DNA of 64,000 nt from JBFLYC01 sp040756735 (lineage in GTDB: Bacteria; Bacillota; DSM-16504; Desulfitibacterales; Desulfitibacteraceae). The notes under the pieces are model-generated. The model was given only the letters and a program-made list of their open reading frames with translations. It was not told the origin of the DNA and ran no database searches. The position numbers were made by a program, and so were the translations under genes. The stretch spans positions 1 through 64,000 of the forward strand of contig JBFLYC010000004.1 in the NCBI GenBank assembly GCA_040756735.1, given 5' to 3'. The stretch's first letter is position 1, and every line of letters begins with the position of its first letter. Shown here piece by piece: positions 34,613 to 43,456 of the stretch.

Positions 34613-35206
34613 ATGCGAGTTGGTATTGCTCTGCTTTTATTACTGACAGGGATGTCCATTTATGGAGCCACATTTTTGGAACACAGGGAAGCCTTGAATA
34701 AGGTATACAGCTCATGGTGGTTTACCGGAACCCTAGCTTTAACAGGCATCAACTTAATTGTATGCAGCCTCAACAGGCTGCCCCATCTGTGGAAGAATGT
34801 TACACACTTACATGACAAAGTGGACTACTCTGATCTTAATACTTTAAAAAACACTTCCCTTATAGCAGCTGATGGAAGTGAGGAAACCTTTAAAAAGTTA
34901 GAAAAGTACTTAAGAAAAAAGGGTTTTAGAACAAGTTTTGCAAGCAGAAATAGCGGCCTGCTATTAAGCGCTGATAAGGGGAGATTTGGACATTTAGGTT
35001 CAGTAATAACCCATGTGAGCCTGGTGTTAATCTTAATTGCCGGTTTAATTACCTGGTTTATTTATGCAGTTTACCTTCATGGAAGATTTATCAGGGGGTG
35101 GGCAGGAAGGAGAAGCGCCTGGTTTGCAGTATTTGGTTTTGTGGCAGTCCTTTTTACTTATATAGGCGTAAATATCCTGCTGCCGGGGTTGCATAGATAC
35201 AGATAA
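34613..35206 (+). pseudogene. Cytochrome c maturation: ResB (CcsB) N-terminus fused to ResC (CcsA) C-terminus by deletion
   Basis: Residues 1-150 match ResB: MRVGIALLLLLTGMSIYGAT, SWWFTGTLALTGINLIVCSL, FGHLGSVITHVSLVLILIAG. From about residue 152 the sequence is the last 45 residues of ResC/CcsA: YAVYLHGRFIRGWAGRR and FGFVAVLFTYIGVNILLPGL. Everything between, including the CcsA WWD heme-handling region, is missing; the join is in frame near 35060. Family-like sequence also precedes the ATG (RFFQSTWDFFSS) but is closed by a TAA. The two c cytochromes of the nos operon need System II maturation, so another copy must exist elsewhere if the pathway works. Confidence 0.8.
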
Positions 35207-35281
35207 TATAGGATAATGGTAAAGATACTATTGAGAATAATTCCTAAACTTTAGGTTGTTTTATATTGGGAGGCTTCACAT

Positions 35282-36469
35282 ATGATCAGCATTACAAAAC
35301 TGCTTTACAACAAAAACTACTACGGAGACACCCTGCGCTATGCAAAAGAAGCAGAAGGCTCAATCCACGGGACAACAACAGGCAGAGGACCCGTAGTAGT
35401 ATGGAACATTACAAGAACCTGCAACCTAAACTGTATACACTGCTATTCAGCCTCAGAAAATAAACAATACGAAAACGAGCTGACTACCACAGAAGCAAAA
35501 AAATTCATAGACGATCTCGCCGCTTTTAACGTGCCCGTAATCCTGTTTTCCGGCGGAGAACCCCTGGTGCGAAAAGACCTTCTAGACCTTGCAGCATATG
35601 CAAAAAATAAAAACATCAGGACAACCATTTCCACAAACGGAACCCTAATAAGCCAAGATATGGCAAGACAATTCAAAAAAATAGGCATCAGCTATGTAGG
35701 CATCAGCCTTGACGGAATAAAAGAATGCAACGACCATTTCAGAGGACAAAAAGGAGCCTACCTGAAGGCCTTACAAGGCATCAGAAACTGTATACAAGCA
35801 GGACAAAAAGTAGGCCTGCGCTTTACCATCAACAAACACAATTACCAACAGATAGACGACATCTTCCGCTTGATCGAAGAAGAAAATATACCCAGAGTCT
35901 GCTTCTACCACCTGGTCTATTCCGGCAGAGGGGCCTCTCTCATAAACCAAGATATAAGCCACGAGCAGACCAGGCAGGCATTAGATAAAATAATAGACTG
36001 GGCCGAATATTTTCAAGAAAAAGGTCTCCAAAAAGAGATACTAACCGTGGATAACCATTGCGATGGGATTTACATCTATGAGAAACTAAAAGCCACAGAC
36101 CCCCAAAAAGCAGACCAGGCCCTCAAGCTTCTAAAAATAAACGGCGGCAACCGCAGCGGCATAGCCATAGGTCAGGTCGACTCCTTTGGCAGCGTACACC
36201 CGGACCAGTTTACTCAAGATCACACCCTGGGAAATATCAGAGAAAGAAGTTTCCAAGAAATATGGCAAAACGACGAACATCCCATATTAAAAGGCCTAAG
36301 AAACAGAAAACCATTATTAAAAGGACGCTGCAAAGAGTGTAAAAGACAAGACCTCTGCAACGGGAACTTTAGAGCTAGGGCCGAAGCAGTCAGCGGCGAT
36401 TTCTGGGCAGAAGATCCCGCCTGCTACCTGACAGACCAGGAAATAGAGCTTGAGCCCAAAAAACAATAG
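35282..36469 (+). CDS. ahbC: AhbC, 12,18-didecarboxysiroheme deacetylase (radical SAM)
   Basis: The 395-residue radical-SAM enzyme removes acetate side chains from didecarboxysiroheme to give Fe-coproporphyrin III in the siroheme-dependent heme route. The cluster motif is C47-X3-C51-X2-C54 (TCNLNCIHCY), followed by FSGGEPLVRKD and SLDG. A C-terminal Cys cluster (RCKECKRQDLC, DPACY) fits the auxiliary-cluster region. ATG 35282 follows GGGAGG. It is the first of four genes, ahbC-D-A-B, which together form the whole decarboxysiroheme-to-heme branch. Confidence 0.93.
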   Translation: MISITKLLYNKNYYGDTLRYAKEAEGSIHGTTTGRGPVVVWNITRTCNLNCIHCYSASENKQYENELTTTEAKKFIDDLAAFNVPVILFSGGEPLVRKDLLDLAAYAKNKNIRTTISTNGTLISQDMARQFKKIGISYVGISLDGIKECNDHFRGQKGAYLKALQGIRNCIQAGQKVGLRFTINKHNYQQIDDIFRLIEEENIPRVCFYHLVYSGRGASLINQDISHEQTRQALDKIIDWAEYFQEKGLQKEILTVDNHCDGIYIYEKLKATDPQKADQALKLLKINGGNRSGIAIGQVDSFGSVHPDQFTQDHTLGNIRERSFQEIWQNDEHPILKGLRNRKPLLKGRCKECKRQDLCNGNFRARAEAVSGDFWAEDPACYLTDQEIELEPKKQ

Positions 36470-36481
36470 AGGAGAGCAGAC

Positions 36482-37489
36482 ATGATAGTATCCTGGAATT
36501 CCACCAACCAATGCAATATGTTTTGCGATCACTGCTACAGAGAAGCAGGAGTAAAAGCCCAGATGGAATTATCCACCTCAGAAGCCAAAAAGATGCTCAC
36601 AGAAATAGCCAAAGCAGGCTTTAAAATCATGATTTTTAGCGGAGGCGAACCCCTTCTAAGAACAGACATTGTAGAACTAGTCGCATATGCCGCAAGCCTT
36701 GGCTTAAGACCCGTTTTTGGCACTAACGGCACCCTTATTACAAAAGAACTGGCAAAAGACCTAAAAAAAGCCGGAGCAATGGGCATGGGTATCAGCATAG
36801 ACAGTATGGATGAGACAAAACACGACCACTTTCGCAAGTACCCAGGAGCATGGAAAGAAGCAGTACAAGGAATGGAAAATTGCCTCAAAGCCAAATTGCC
36901 CTTCCAAATCCATACCACAGTTATGGATTGGAATCAACAAGAGATAGAAGCCTTGACCGACTTTGCAGTAGAAAAAGGAGCCGTGGCCCACCATATCTTT
37001 TTTCTTGTTCCCACAGGCAGGGCAGTCAGCATCGAAAAAGAATCCTTACGCGCTAAAGAATATGAGAGCCTCCTGACCAGGATCCAAGACAAGGCAGACC
37101 AAGTATCCATAGAAATCAAACCCACCTGCGCACCCCAGTTTATGAGGATAGCCGCACAAAGAGGCCAAAAAGTGAGGTTCGGCAGGGGCTGCCTGGCAGG
37201 TACCTCCTACTGCATCATTAGTCCAACAGGCAACATACAACCCTGTGCCTATCTGAACATTTCAGCAGGCAACATCAGGCAAAAACCCTTTAATGAGATC
37301 TGGGAAGAAAGCCCCATATTTCATAAACTAAGGACCCTAGATTACAAAGGCGGATGCGGCAGGTGCAATTACAAGAAAATCTGCGGCGGCTGCAGGGCCA
37401 GAGCCTATTACTATACCGGCGATTTCATGGAAGCAGAACCCTGGTGTTTATATCATGGAGGGATAACTAAAAATGGACAAGTTAGATAA
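36482..37489 (+). CDS. ahbD: AhbD, heme synthase (Fe-coproporphyrin decarboxylase, radical SAM/SPASM)
   Basis: The 335-residue protein has C11-X3-C15-X2-C18 (QCNMFCDHCY), FSGGEPLLRTD, and a SPASM-type C-terminus with many cysteines (CLAGTSYC, PCAYL, GCGRCNYKKICGGCRARA, PWC). AhbD decarboxylates the two propionates of Fe-coproporphyrin III to vinyls, giving heme b. GAGGAGAG precedes the ATG 12 bases after ahbC. The end overlaps ahbA. Confidence 0.93.
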   Translation: MIVSWNSTNQCNMFCDHCYREAGVKAQMELSTSEAKKMLTEIAKAGFKIMIFSGGEPLLRTDIVELVAYAASLGLRPVFGTNGTLITKELAKDLKKAGAMGMGISIDSMDETKHDHFRKYPGAWKEAVQGMENCLKAKLPFQIHTTVMDWNQQEIEALTDFAVEKGAVAHHIFFLVPTGRAVSIEKESLRAKEYESLLTRIQDKADQVSIEIKPTCAPQFMRIAAQRGQKVRFGRGCLAGTSYCIISPTGNIQPCAYLNISAGNIRQKPFNEIWEESPIFHKLRTLDYKGGCGRCNYKKICGGCRARAYYYTGDFMEAEPWCLYHGGITKNGQVR

Positions 37490-37934
37490 AAAATTACTAT
37501 CCATCCTGCAGACAGATTTTCCCATAACAGCACAGCCTTACCACGAGCTAGGCAAAAAGCTAGGCATCACACCCCAGGAAGTATTGAGTAGAATTGCAGA
37601 CCTAAAAGAACAGGGGATAATTCGCAGACTAGGCGGAATATTTGACTCAAGAAAATTAGGCTACAAAAGTACCCTATGCGCCATGAAAGTACCGGAAGAA
37701 AAAATTGCACAAACAGCAGAGATCATCAACTCATATCCAGGAGTGACCCATAATTACCTGCGCGAAAACGAGTACAACATGTGGTTTACACTCATTGCTC
37801 CTTCCAAGGCGCACATTCAAAAAATCTGCAGAGAAATAAAAGAGCGCAGCGGTATTCATGATTTAATAGAATTACCCGCCAAAGATTTCTTTAAAATTGA
37901 CGTGAAGTTTTCCATAGAAGGTGGCAGCCAATGA
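37473..37934 (+). CDS. ahbA: Siroheme decarboxylase subunit AhbA
   Basis: The 153-residue protein has an Lrp/AsnC-like winged helix (LDKKLLSILQTDFPI, LKEQGIIRRLGGIFDSRKL) and a RAM-like domain (YPGVTHNYLRENEYNMWFTL), as in siroheme decarboxylases. It removes two carboxyl groups from siroheme as a heterodimer with AhbB. It overlaps ahbD upstream (17 bases) and ahbB downstream (4 bases). Confidence 0.92.
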   Translation: MDKLDKKLLSILQTDFPITAQPYHELGKKLGITPQEVLSRIADLKEQGIIRRLGGIFDSRKLGYKSTLCAMKVPEEKIAQTAEIINSYPGVTHNYLRENEYNMWFTLIAPSKAHIQKICREIKERSGIHDLIELPAKDFFKIDVKFSIEGGSQ

Positions 37935-38401
37935 TAACTAACCTGCAAAAAAAGATAATTAAAGAGCTGCAAAAGGACCTTCCCTTAGTAGAAAGGCCCT
38001 TTGAGGTAATAGCACAAAGACTTGACATGGAAGAAGCAGAGCTTTTGCAGGAAATCTCTCACCTCAAAGAAAAGGGCTATATCCGTAGGTTTGGCGCTGC
38101 CTTGAGACATAGGGAAGTAGGCTTGCTGGCAAATGCCATGATTGTGTGGAGAATACCAGAAGATGAAATAGAAGAAGCTGGAAATGTAGTTGCCGGTTTT
38201 CCTGAGGTGACCCACTGCTATCATAGACAGCCTTTACCTCACTGGCGGTATAACCTTTTTGCCATGATTCATTTTTCCACTAAGGAGGAATGTCATGAAA
38301 TGGCAGAAAGGATAGCCAGGGCAGTTGGTGATTACCCTTATGAACTGCTTTTTAGCACCACTGAATTAAAGAAAACTAGTATGAAATACTTTGCAGAGTA
38401 A
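37931..38401 (+). CDS. ahbB: Siroheme decarboxylase subunit AhbB
   Basis: The 156-residue homologue of AhbA has ITNLQKKIIKELQKDLPL, LKEKGYIRRFGAALRHREVG and the active-site region VTHCYHRQP followed by WRYNLFAMIH. ATG 37931 overlaps the ahbA stop (ATGA). The gene closes the ahb operon, with a terminator at 38448. Confidence 0.92.
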   Translation: MITNLQKKIIKELQKDLPLVERPFEVIAQRLDMEEAELLQEISHLKEKGYIRRFGAALRHREVGLLANAMIVWRIPEDEIEEAGNVVAGFPEVTHCYHRQPLPHWRYNLFAMIHFSTKEECHEMAERIARAVGDYPYELLFSTTELKKTSMKYFAE

Positions 38402-38447
38402 TGACCCGTTTGCGCAATCATGAAAGAACCTTAATCATTTTTAAAAG

Positions 38448-38478
38448 ACTGGAGTGCTGATCAAGACTCCAGTTTTTT
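38448..38478 (+). terminator. Intrinsic terminator of the ahb operon
   Basis: ACTGGAGT and ACTCCAGT pair around a 10-base loop and are followed by TTTTTT. Confidence 0.82.
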
Positions 38479-38658
38479 GTTTAGCTTTTTTTGATTTAAC
38501 TCAAAGTAAACCAGTATCGTATAAATTCTGAGCAATGTTCAGTTCCTGTACAGGAACCTAACCGTTGATAACAACCGGACCATTTTAACCTGACACTTTT
38601 TATAACAGTTGCTTCAGGGTGAACGACTTATAAAGCCTTGGTATTACTGGGTTTGCTC

Positions 38659-38675
38659 TTGGCATAATTCTTGCT
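38659..38675 (+). promoter_or_regulatory. Sigma-54-type (-24/-12) promoter of the DUF296/acetoin dehydrogenase-like cluster
   Basis: TTGGCAT-AATTC-TTGCT has GG and GC 12 bases apart; only the last base of GGCAC deviates. It lies 50 bases before the DUF296 gene. Acetoin dehydrogenase operons are classically sigma-54 dependent, which fits the genes that follow. Confidence 0.6.
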
Positions 38676-38724
38676 GAAATTATCGCCATGTAAAAGGAAA
38701 ATAAATTCAGAGGAGAGATGAGAT

Positions 38725-39219
38725 GTGAAAACCCAGTGCAGAGTTAATTCTGTTGAGGGGAAAAGCGGCCGCGTTATTACAGGAAGGCTGCTGCCCGGCT
38801 CAGAAATGTTTGAAGGCATTATCGAAATGTGCAAAAGACATAATGTGAAATATGGTTATATCAACTGCGCCATAGGTTCATTGGAAAAAGCAAGTTTCGT
38901 CAGCCCCATAACAAATAAGGAGTCGAAAATTGGAATATCATACTGCAGCAAGATAGAAATGAAAGGTCCTATCGAGTTTTTTGGAGAGCAAGGAATTATC
39001 TGTCAATCGGAAGATGATCAATACCTGCTTCATCTCCATGGCAGTTTCAGCACTGAGGACATGAAAATCTGGGGTGGACATATGTTAGCTACAGGTAATA
39101 TTGTCCTGGCGACCCTGGATGTTGTTATTACTGAAGTTGTAGATGTTAAAATGCTTAGAGTCTATGATGAAGAAACAGGATTTACACAATTTTGTCCTAA
39201 AACGATGGAGGCAGTTTAA
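38725..39219 (+). CDS. PPC/DUF296 domain protein
   Basis: GTG 38725 follows AGGAGAG at 7 bases. The 164-residue product is a single PPC (DUF296) domain: RLLPGSEMFEGIIEMCKRHN, NCAIGSLEKASF, HLHGSFSTEDMKIWGGHML with HxHGxF and GGH histidines that form a metal site in bacterial members, and LATLDVVITEV. It is not fused to an AT-hook. It is 3 bases upstream of the E1-alpha gene, so it is co-transcribed. Role unknown. Confidence 0.85.
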   Translation: MKTQCRVNSVEGKSGRVITGRLLPGSEMFEGIIEMCKRHNVKYGYINCAIGSLEKASFVSPITNKESKIGISYCSKIEMKGPIEFFGEQGIICQSEDDQYLLHLHGSFSTEDMKIWGGHMLATGNIVLATLDVVITEVVDVKMLRVYDEETGFTQFCPKTMEAV

Positions 39220-39222
39220 AAT

Positions 39223-40218
39223 ATGAGCGCAAAAAAATATGGAAAAGAGGTATCCTTAAAATTCTACCAGGAAATGAAAAGAGTACGGGCCTTTGATTTG
39301 AAAGCTTCAGAGTTATTTACCCAGGGCCAAATGGCAGGCAATATTCATACATGTATCGGGCAGGAAGCTACCGCAGTGGGGGCTTGTCAGGCCCTGGAAC
39401 CGGATGATTTTGTCGTGCTGACTCACCGGGGTCATGGTCAATGCCTGGCCAGAGGCGGGTATCCCCATATCATGATGGCCGAATTATTCGGGAAAGCAAC
39501 AGGATACTGTAAAGGCAAGGGCGGCTCCATGCATATAGCTGATTTGAACCTTGGGATTTTAGGGGCAAATGGAATAGTGGGAGCAGGTATTCCTATCGGA
39601 ACAGGTTCCGCTTTGACATCCAAAATAATGAATAAAAATGAGGTAACCCTGATTTTCTTCGGAGACGGGGCTTCCAATACCGGTTATTTTCATGAATCTT
39701 TGAATATGGCTTCCGCCTGGGATTTACCGGCAGTCTTTTTCTGTGAAAACAACAAATACGGGGTTTCTGTATGTATTGACCGAATATGCAAAGTTAAAAA
39801 CATTGCCGAACGGGCTGCAGCTTATGATATTCCCGGAGTTGCAATTGACGGTTATGATGTTTTTGCCGTATATGAAGCGGTCAAAAAAGCCGCTGCCCGT
39901 GCAAGGAAGGGGCAAGGACCAACATTAATTGAAGCTAAAACATATCGATATCACGGACACTATGAAGGTGATCCCCAGGTTTATAGAACTAAAGAAGAGG
40001 TGGCTGAATGGAAAAATCGTGATGCCATAGAACGTCTGCGAAACGAAATCATCGCCTTGGGTCTGGCAACAGATGAAGAGGTTACCGCCATTGACAAGGT
40101 TGTTCAGCAGGAAATTGAAGAAGCAGTGGAATTCGCAAAAAATTCGCCCTATCCGGAGCCGGAGCAGGTAACAGAAGACGTCTATGCCATGGACAATGAG
40201 ATGGGTGTAGCCAGATGA
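39223..40218 (+). CDS. acoA: TPP-dependent dehydrogenase E1 alpha subunit (acetoin dehydrogenase type)
   Basis: The 331-residue protein matches E1-alpha of acetoin/2-oxoacid dehydrogenases: GQMAGNIHTCIGQEATAVG, HRGHGQCLARGG, GKGGSMHIAD, FFGDGASNTGYFHESLNMA (TPP-binding GDG motif) and YRYHGHYEGDP. It is intact. The partner beta gene overlaps by 4 bases but is deleted internally, so the complex is probably dead. The acetoin assignment rests on the GHYEGD region and context; another 2-oxoacid is possible. Confidence 0.82.
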   Translation: MSAKKYGKEVSLKFYQEMKRVRAFDLKASELFTQGQMAGNIHTCIGQEATAVGACQALEPDDFVVLTHRGHGQCLARGGYPHIMMAELFGKATGYCKGKGGSMHIADLNLGILGANGIVGAGIPIGTGSALTSKIMNKNEVTLIFFGDGASNTGYFHESLNMASAWDLPAVFFCENNKYGVSVCIDRICKVKNIAERAAAYDIPGVAIDGYDVFAVYEAVKKAAARARKGQGPTLIEAKTYRYHGHYEGDPQVYRTKEEVAEWKNRDAIERLRNEIIALGLATDEEVTAIDKVVQQEIEEAVEFAKNSPYPEPEQVTEDVYAMDNEMGVAR

Positions 40219-40724
40219 GGTTAATTACTTATGGACAGGCAATAAGTGAAGCAATGCATGAAGAAATGATCCGGGACCAGGCAGTATTTATCATGGGTGA
40301 AGACATGGGAGTGATGGGCAGTGTATTTGGTTTAACCAGGGGCTTTATGGAGGAGTTTGGACCTTGGCGGGTTATTGACACCCCCATTTCCGAAAACTCG
40401 TTTACAGCCATGGCTGTTGGCGCTGCCATGAGAGGACTCCGCCCTGTTGTTGAAATCATCCTGGCGCCCCTTGACTGGGATACCATTGAAAATTCAATCA
40501 AGAAAACCCACCGGGCGGTGATAGTCCACGAAGCTGTGAAGCGGGGAGGGTTTGGGGGAGAATTGGCGGCTCAAATTTCGGAAGAACTCTTTGATTATCT
40601 TGACGCCCCTGTAAAAAGAGTTGCCGGCTTAAACGTCATTCTGCCTTTCAGTCCGGCGCTGGAAGACTTAGCCTATCCCAACGTAAATGATATTGTGGCC
40701 GGTGTTAAAGAACAAATTGGATAA
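40215..40724 (+). pseudogene. acoB: E1 beta subunit gene with large in-frame internal deletion
   Basis: The 169-residue frame has a normal N-terminus (TYGQAISEAMHEEMIRD, GEDMGVMGSVFGLTRG, ISENSFTAMAVGAAMRGLRP) joined at about residue 83 directly to the C-terminal domain (LDWDTIENSIKKTHRAV, VHEAVKRGGFGGELAAQIS, LDAPVKRVAG). The normal protein is about 325-345 residues, so some 150-160 residues, including much of the pyrimidine-binding half, are missing. The join is in frame. Non-functional as an E1 partner. Confidence 0.85.
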
Positions 40725-40754
40725 TGGAGAGTAATTTCTTAGGAGGATAAAGAG

Positions 40755-40930
40755 ATGGCAACAGAAATTCATATGCCGCAGTTAGGCCTAACTATGACTG
40801 AAGGCAAAATAACAAAATGGTTTAAGCAAGCTGTAAGATTAATAACCAGCTTGAATCGCCCTGTGACGGTGTTTTATTGAAAATCCTGAATCGGGGTGAA
40901 TCGGGGGACGGTTCTTCGATTCATTATTAA
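40755..40930 (+). pseudogene. acoC: E2 (dihydrolipoyl acyltransferase) lipoyl-domain remnant
   Basis: After AGGAGGATAAAGAG the frame starts MATEIHMPQLGLTMTEGKIT KWF, an E2 lipoyl-domain N-terminus. It then shifts frame and shows LESPCDGVLLKILNRGES in the second frame, the other half of a lipoyl domain. The lipoyl-lysine segment (ETDKA-like) is missing, and the rest of E2 is replaced by a GGGGACGGTTC-type repeat (about 40895-40920). Confidence 0.75.
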
Positions 40931-41033
40931 AAAAAGCGATAAAAAGTTATAGATAATATAGATAATTAGAATTGCTTTACCTGATGCCATGAGTTATCAT
41001 GGCATTGAATTTTTATAGGAGGTGTGATGTTTA

Positions 41034-42185
41034 ATGAGACAAGAACTAATTAAGAAGTTTGAAGACCTAAGGGAAAAAAACCAGGTTAAGATGCAGGAAG
41101 CTTTAGATCAAGGGCAGAAGGTGGTAGGTATGTACTGCACTTTTGCGCCCCAAGAACTGGTAGTTGCAGCAGGCGCTATACCGGTAGGCCTGTGCGGAAC
41201 TAATGAAAAGCCTATTCCAGCTGCGGAAAGAGATCTGCCAAGAAACTTATGCCCATTAATTAAATCTTCCTATGGTTTTGGCATAACTGATACTTGTCCA
41301 TACTTCAATGCTGCCAGTTTGATCATAGGAGAAACTACTTGCGATGGTAAGAAAAAAATGTTCGAATTGATGGCCAAGAAAAAACCCACCCATGTAATGA
41401 ACCTACCTCCCGAAGCCAATTCTCCAAGTTCACTTCGTCTTTGGAAGGATGAAATGGTTAGGTTAAAGGAAGTCATAGAAGAACAGTTAGGTGAGGAAAT
41501 CACCGAAGAAAAAATAAGAAATGGCATAAAGCTTATTAACAAGGAAAAAAGGACCCGTAAAGCCCTGTATGATGTAAACAAAAACCTGCCATCTGTCCTT
41601 CCCGGTTCAGACCTGCTTAAAGCAGCCTGGCTGACCACCTTCTCCTGGGATAAAAATGAGGTCATAGAAATGCTCGCTGGGTTGAGAAAGGACCTGGAAA
41701 GCCTAGCCGCAGAAGGCCTTTTCTATGGAGATGAAAAAACTAAGCGTATCCTGCTTACAGGCTCCCCGGTAGGTTTAGGTAGTGACAAAGTTGTCAAGCT
41801 TGTGGAAGAATGCGGGGGCAATGTAGTCTGTTTAGAAAACTGCACCGGTTACAAAATTGTGGACATTCTGGTTCCTGAGGACGAAAGCAGGGATGTTTAT
41901 GAACTCCTGGCAGAAACTTATATAAAAATACCTTGTTCAGTGATGTCACCCAATAATGATAGATTAAACCTTTTAAAGAGATTAGCCTTAGAGTTCAAAG
42001 CTGACGGCGTAATTGACCTGTCATGGCAGGCATGTCACACTTACAACATTGAAGCATATGTAGTCGAAAAAATGGTCAAAGAAGAATTAAGACTTCCCTA
42101 TCTACATCTTGAGACAGACTATTCAACCTCAGATGTAGAGACATTAAAAGTTAGAATAGCAGCTTTTCTAGAGATGATGGATTAA
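41034..42185 (+). CDS. Double-cubane-cluster protein (2-hydroxyacyl-CoA dehydratase D family, YjiM-like)
   Basis: The 383-residue protein belongs to the HgdB/BcrC-like 2-hydroxyacyl-CoA dehydratase superfamily. Cysteine-bearing blocks GMYCTFAPQELV, NLCPLIKSSYGF, DTCPYFN and TTCDGKKKM are the ligand regions described for single-subunit double-cubane [Fe8S9] proteins. There is no second dehydratase subunit or CoA-transferase gene here, favouring the YjiM/DCCP class over a true dehydratase. AGGAGGTG precedes the ATG. It is followed by its ATPase reductase. Confidence 0.85.
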   Translation: MRQELIKKFEDLREKNQVKMQEALDQGQKVVGMYCTFAPQELVVAAGAIPVGLCGTNEKPIPAAERDLPRNLCPLIKSSYGFGITDTCPYFNAASLIIGETTCDGKKKMFELMAKKKPTHVMNLPPEANSPSSLRLWKDEMVRLKEVIEEQLGEEITEEKIRNGIKLINKEKRTRKALYDVNKNLPSVLPGSDLLKAAWLTTFSWDKNEVIEMLAGLRKDLESLAAEGLFYGDEKTKRILLTGSPVGLGSDKVVKLVEECGGNVVCLENCTGYKIVDILVPEDESRDVYELLAETYIKIPCSVMSPNNDRLNLLKRLALEFKADGVIDLSWQACHTYNIEAYVVEKMVKEELRLPYLHLETDYSTSDVETLKVRIAAFLEMMD

Positions 42186-42249
42186 AATGGGTAAAACTGA
42201 TGATTAGCATAAGCAAATTTTTAAGCAGCCTTAGAGGTGAGGAGTAACT

Positions 42250-43032
42250 ATGATTACAGTGGGACTCGATATAGGATCAACCGCAGCCAAAGGGGTTTTA
42301 GTGAACTGCTCCAACAAGTGCCGCACTAAAATCTATTATGAAATCATGCCCACGGGTTGGAGCCCAAGGACAACAGGTGAAGAACTTTTAAAAAGAATAC
42401 TGGCTTCCTCCCACTGCTCGTCAAAAGATATAGATAAGATTGCAGCAACAGGTTACGGAAGGGAAACCATTCCTTTTACTCATAAAACTATCACCGAAAT
42501 AACTTGTCATGCCAGGGGAGCTTCTTATCTTGCGGCAGGCTCATCCATGGTTATTGATGTGGGAGGGCAGGATAGCAAGATAATAAAGATTGATGAAAAA
42601 GGCAGGGTTTTAGATTTTATTATGAATGATAAGTGTGCCGCCGGCACCGGCAGGTTTTTGGAAGTTACTTCAGCGGCCTTAGGTCTTGACGTCAGTGACC
42701 TGGGTAATTTTGCGGATTTTAAGAATTTTGCCCCTATAAACAGCATGTGTACTGTTTTTGCAGAAACGGAAGTCATTGGTCTATTAGCAAAGGGAGTACC
42801 TAAGGAAAGTATTGTTGCCGGGCTTTTAAACTCCGTTTGTACCAGGATAGCGGGTATGGCCTGCAAATTTAGCCGGCCTTCCAAGGTCGCCTTTACAGGT
42901 GGGGTGGCTTTAAACAAAGGTATACAAAAAGCACTTCAACAAAAGTTGGATACCCAAATAGTTATTCCACAATACGCACAATTTGCAGGAGCTCTAGGGG
43001 CAGCGCTTATAATAAGTGAATTGAGGGTTTAA
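42250..43032 (+). CDS. ATP-dependent activase/reductase of the double-cubane-cluster protein (BadF/BadG/HgdC family)
   Basis: The 260-residue ASKHA-fold ATPase has VGLDIGSTAAKGVL, VIDVGGQDSK, the cluster motif KCAAGTGRFLE and CTVFAETEVIGLL, with the two Cys that bridge the homodimer [4Fe-4S] cluster, plus FTGGVALNKGI. It hydrolyses ATP to drive low-potential electrons into the partner protein. It is 64 bases downstream of the partner gene. Confidence 0.9.
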   Translation: MITVGLDIGSTAAKGVLVNCSNKCRTKIYYEIMPTGWSPRTTGEELLKRILASSHCSSKDIDKIAATGYGRETIPFTHKTITEITCHARGASYLAAGSSMVIDVGGQDSKIIKIDEKGRVLDFIMNDKCAAGTGRFLEVTSAALGLDVSDLGNFADFKNFAPINSMCTVFAETEVIGLLAKGVPKESIVAGLLNSVCTRIAGMACKFSRPSKVAFTGGVALNKGIQKALQQKLDTQIVIPQYAQFAGALGAALIISELRV

Positions 43033-43055
43033 GTCTATGTGCCAGATGTAAATAT

Positions 43056-43080
43056 AAGGGGGCATTGTGTTCCCCTTTTT
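43056..43080 (+). terminator. Intrinsic terminator after the activase gene
   Basis: AAGGGG and CCCCTT pair around a 10-base loop and are followed by TTTTT. Confidence 0.7.
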
Positions 43081-43456
43081 CATTATTTAAAACTGAAGTA
43101 AATAATAAGCCGGCCAAAGATTATTTAAATTTTCAAAACACTCTTACAATGAGCGGTAGGATGTGCTATTTTTAAGAAAAAATATTTCATCATCTTTATA
43201 AAATAAAAAATAATTTTCACCATAATGCGACAAAAGGAATATATGCTTATTTGGATCAAAAGCAAAATATTTTGATGCTGCACTTTCTTAATGGGAGCCC
43301 CGAAAAATGGGTGCTTCCATTTTTTTGTTTAACAAAAAGAATTAGTAAAGTGTCCTAAATTTTATCCGATAAAAATAAGGAAAACTGTAAATTCAAGCAG
43401 GAAAAGGTCATCTTTATGTAGAAACACCCCCATCATAAAATGCAGGAGGTGCCGCA
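43081..43456. other. AT-rich intergenic region before the chemoreceptor gene
   Basis: No gene is seen. At 43291-43326 ATGGGAGC and GCTTCCAT form a hairpin followed by TTTTTT, a terminator-like structure that could be a leader attenuator since it lies about 130 bases upstream of the chemoreceptor start. No known riboswitch consensus was recognised. Confidence 0.5.

Noticed and set aside
43190..43330. Riboswitch upstream of the chemoreceptor
   Set aside because: A terminator-like hairpin exists but no consensus of c-di-GMP or other known riboswitch could be recognised.
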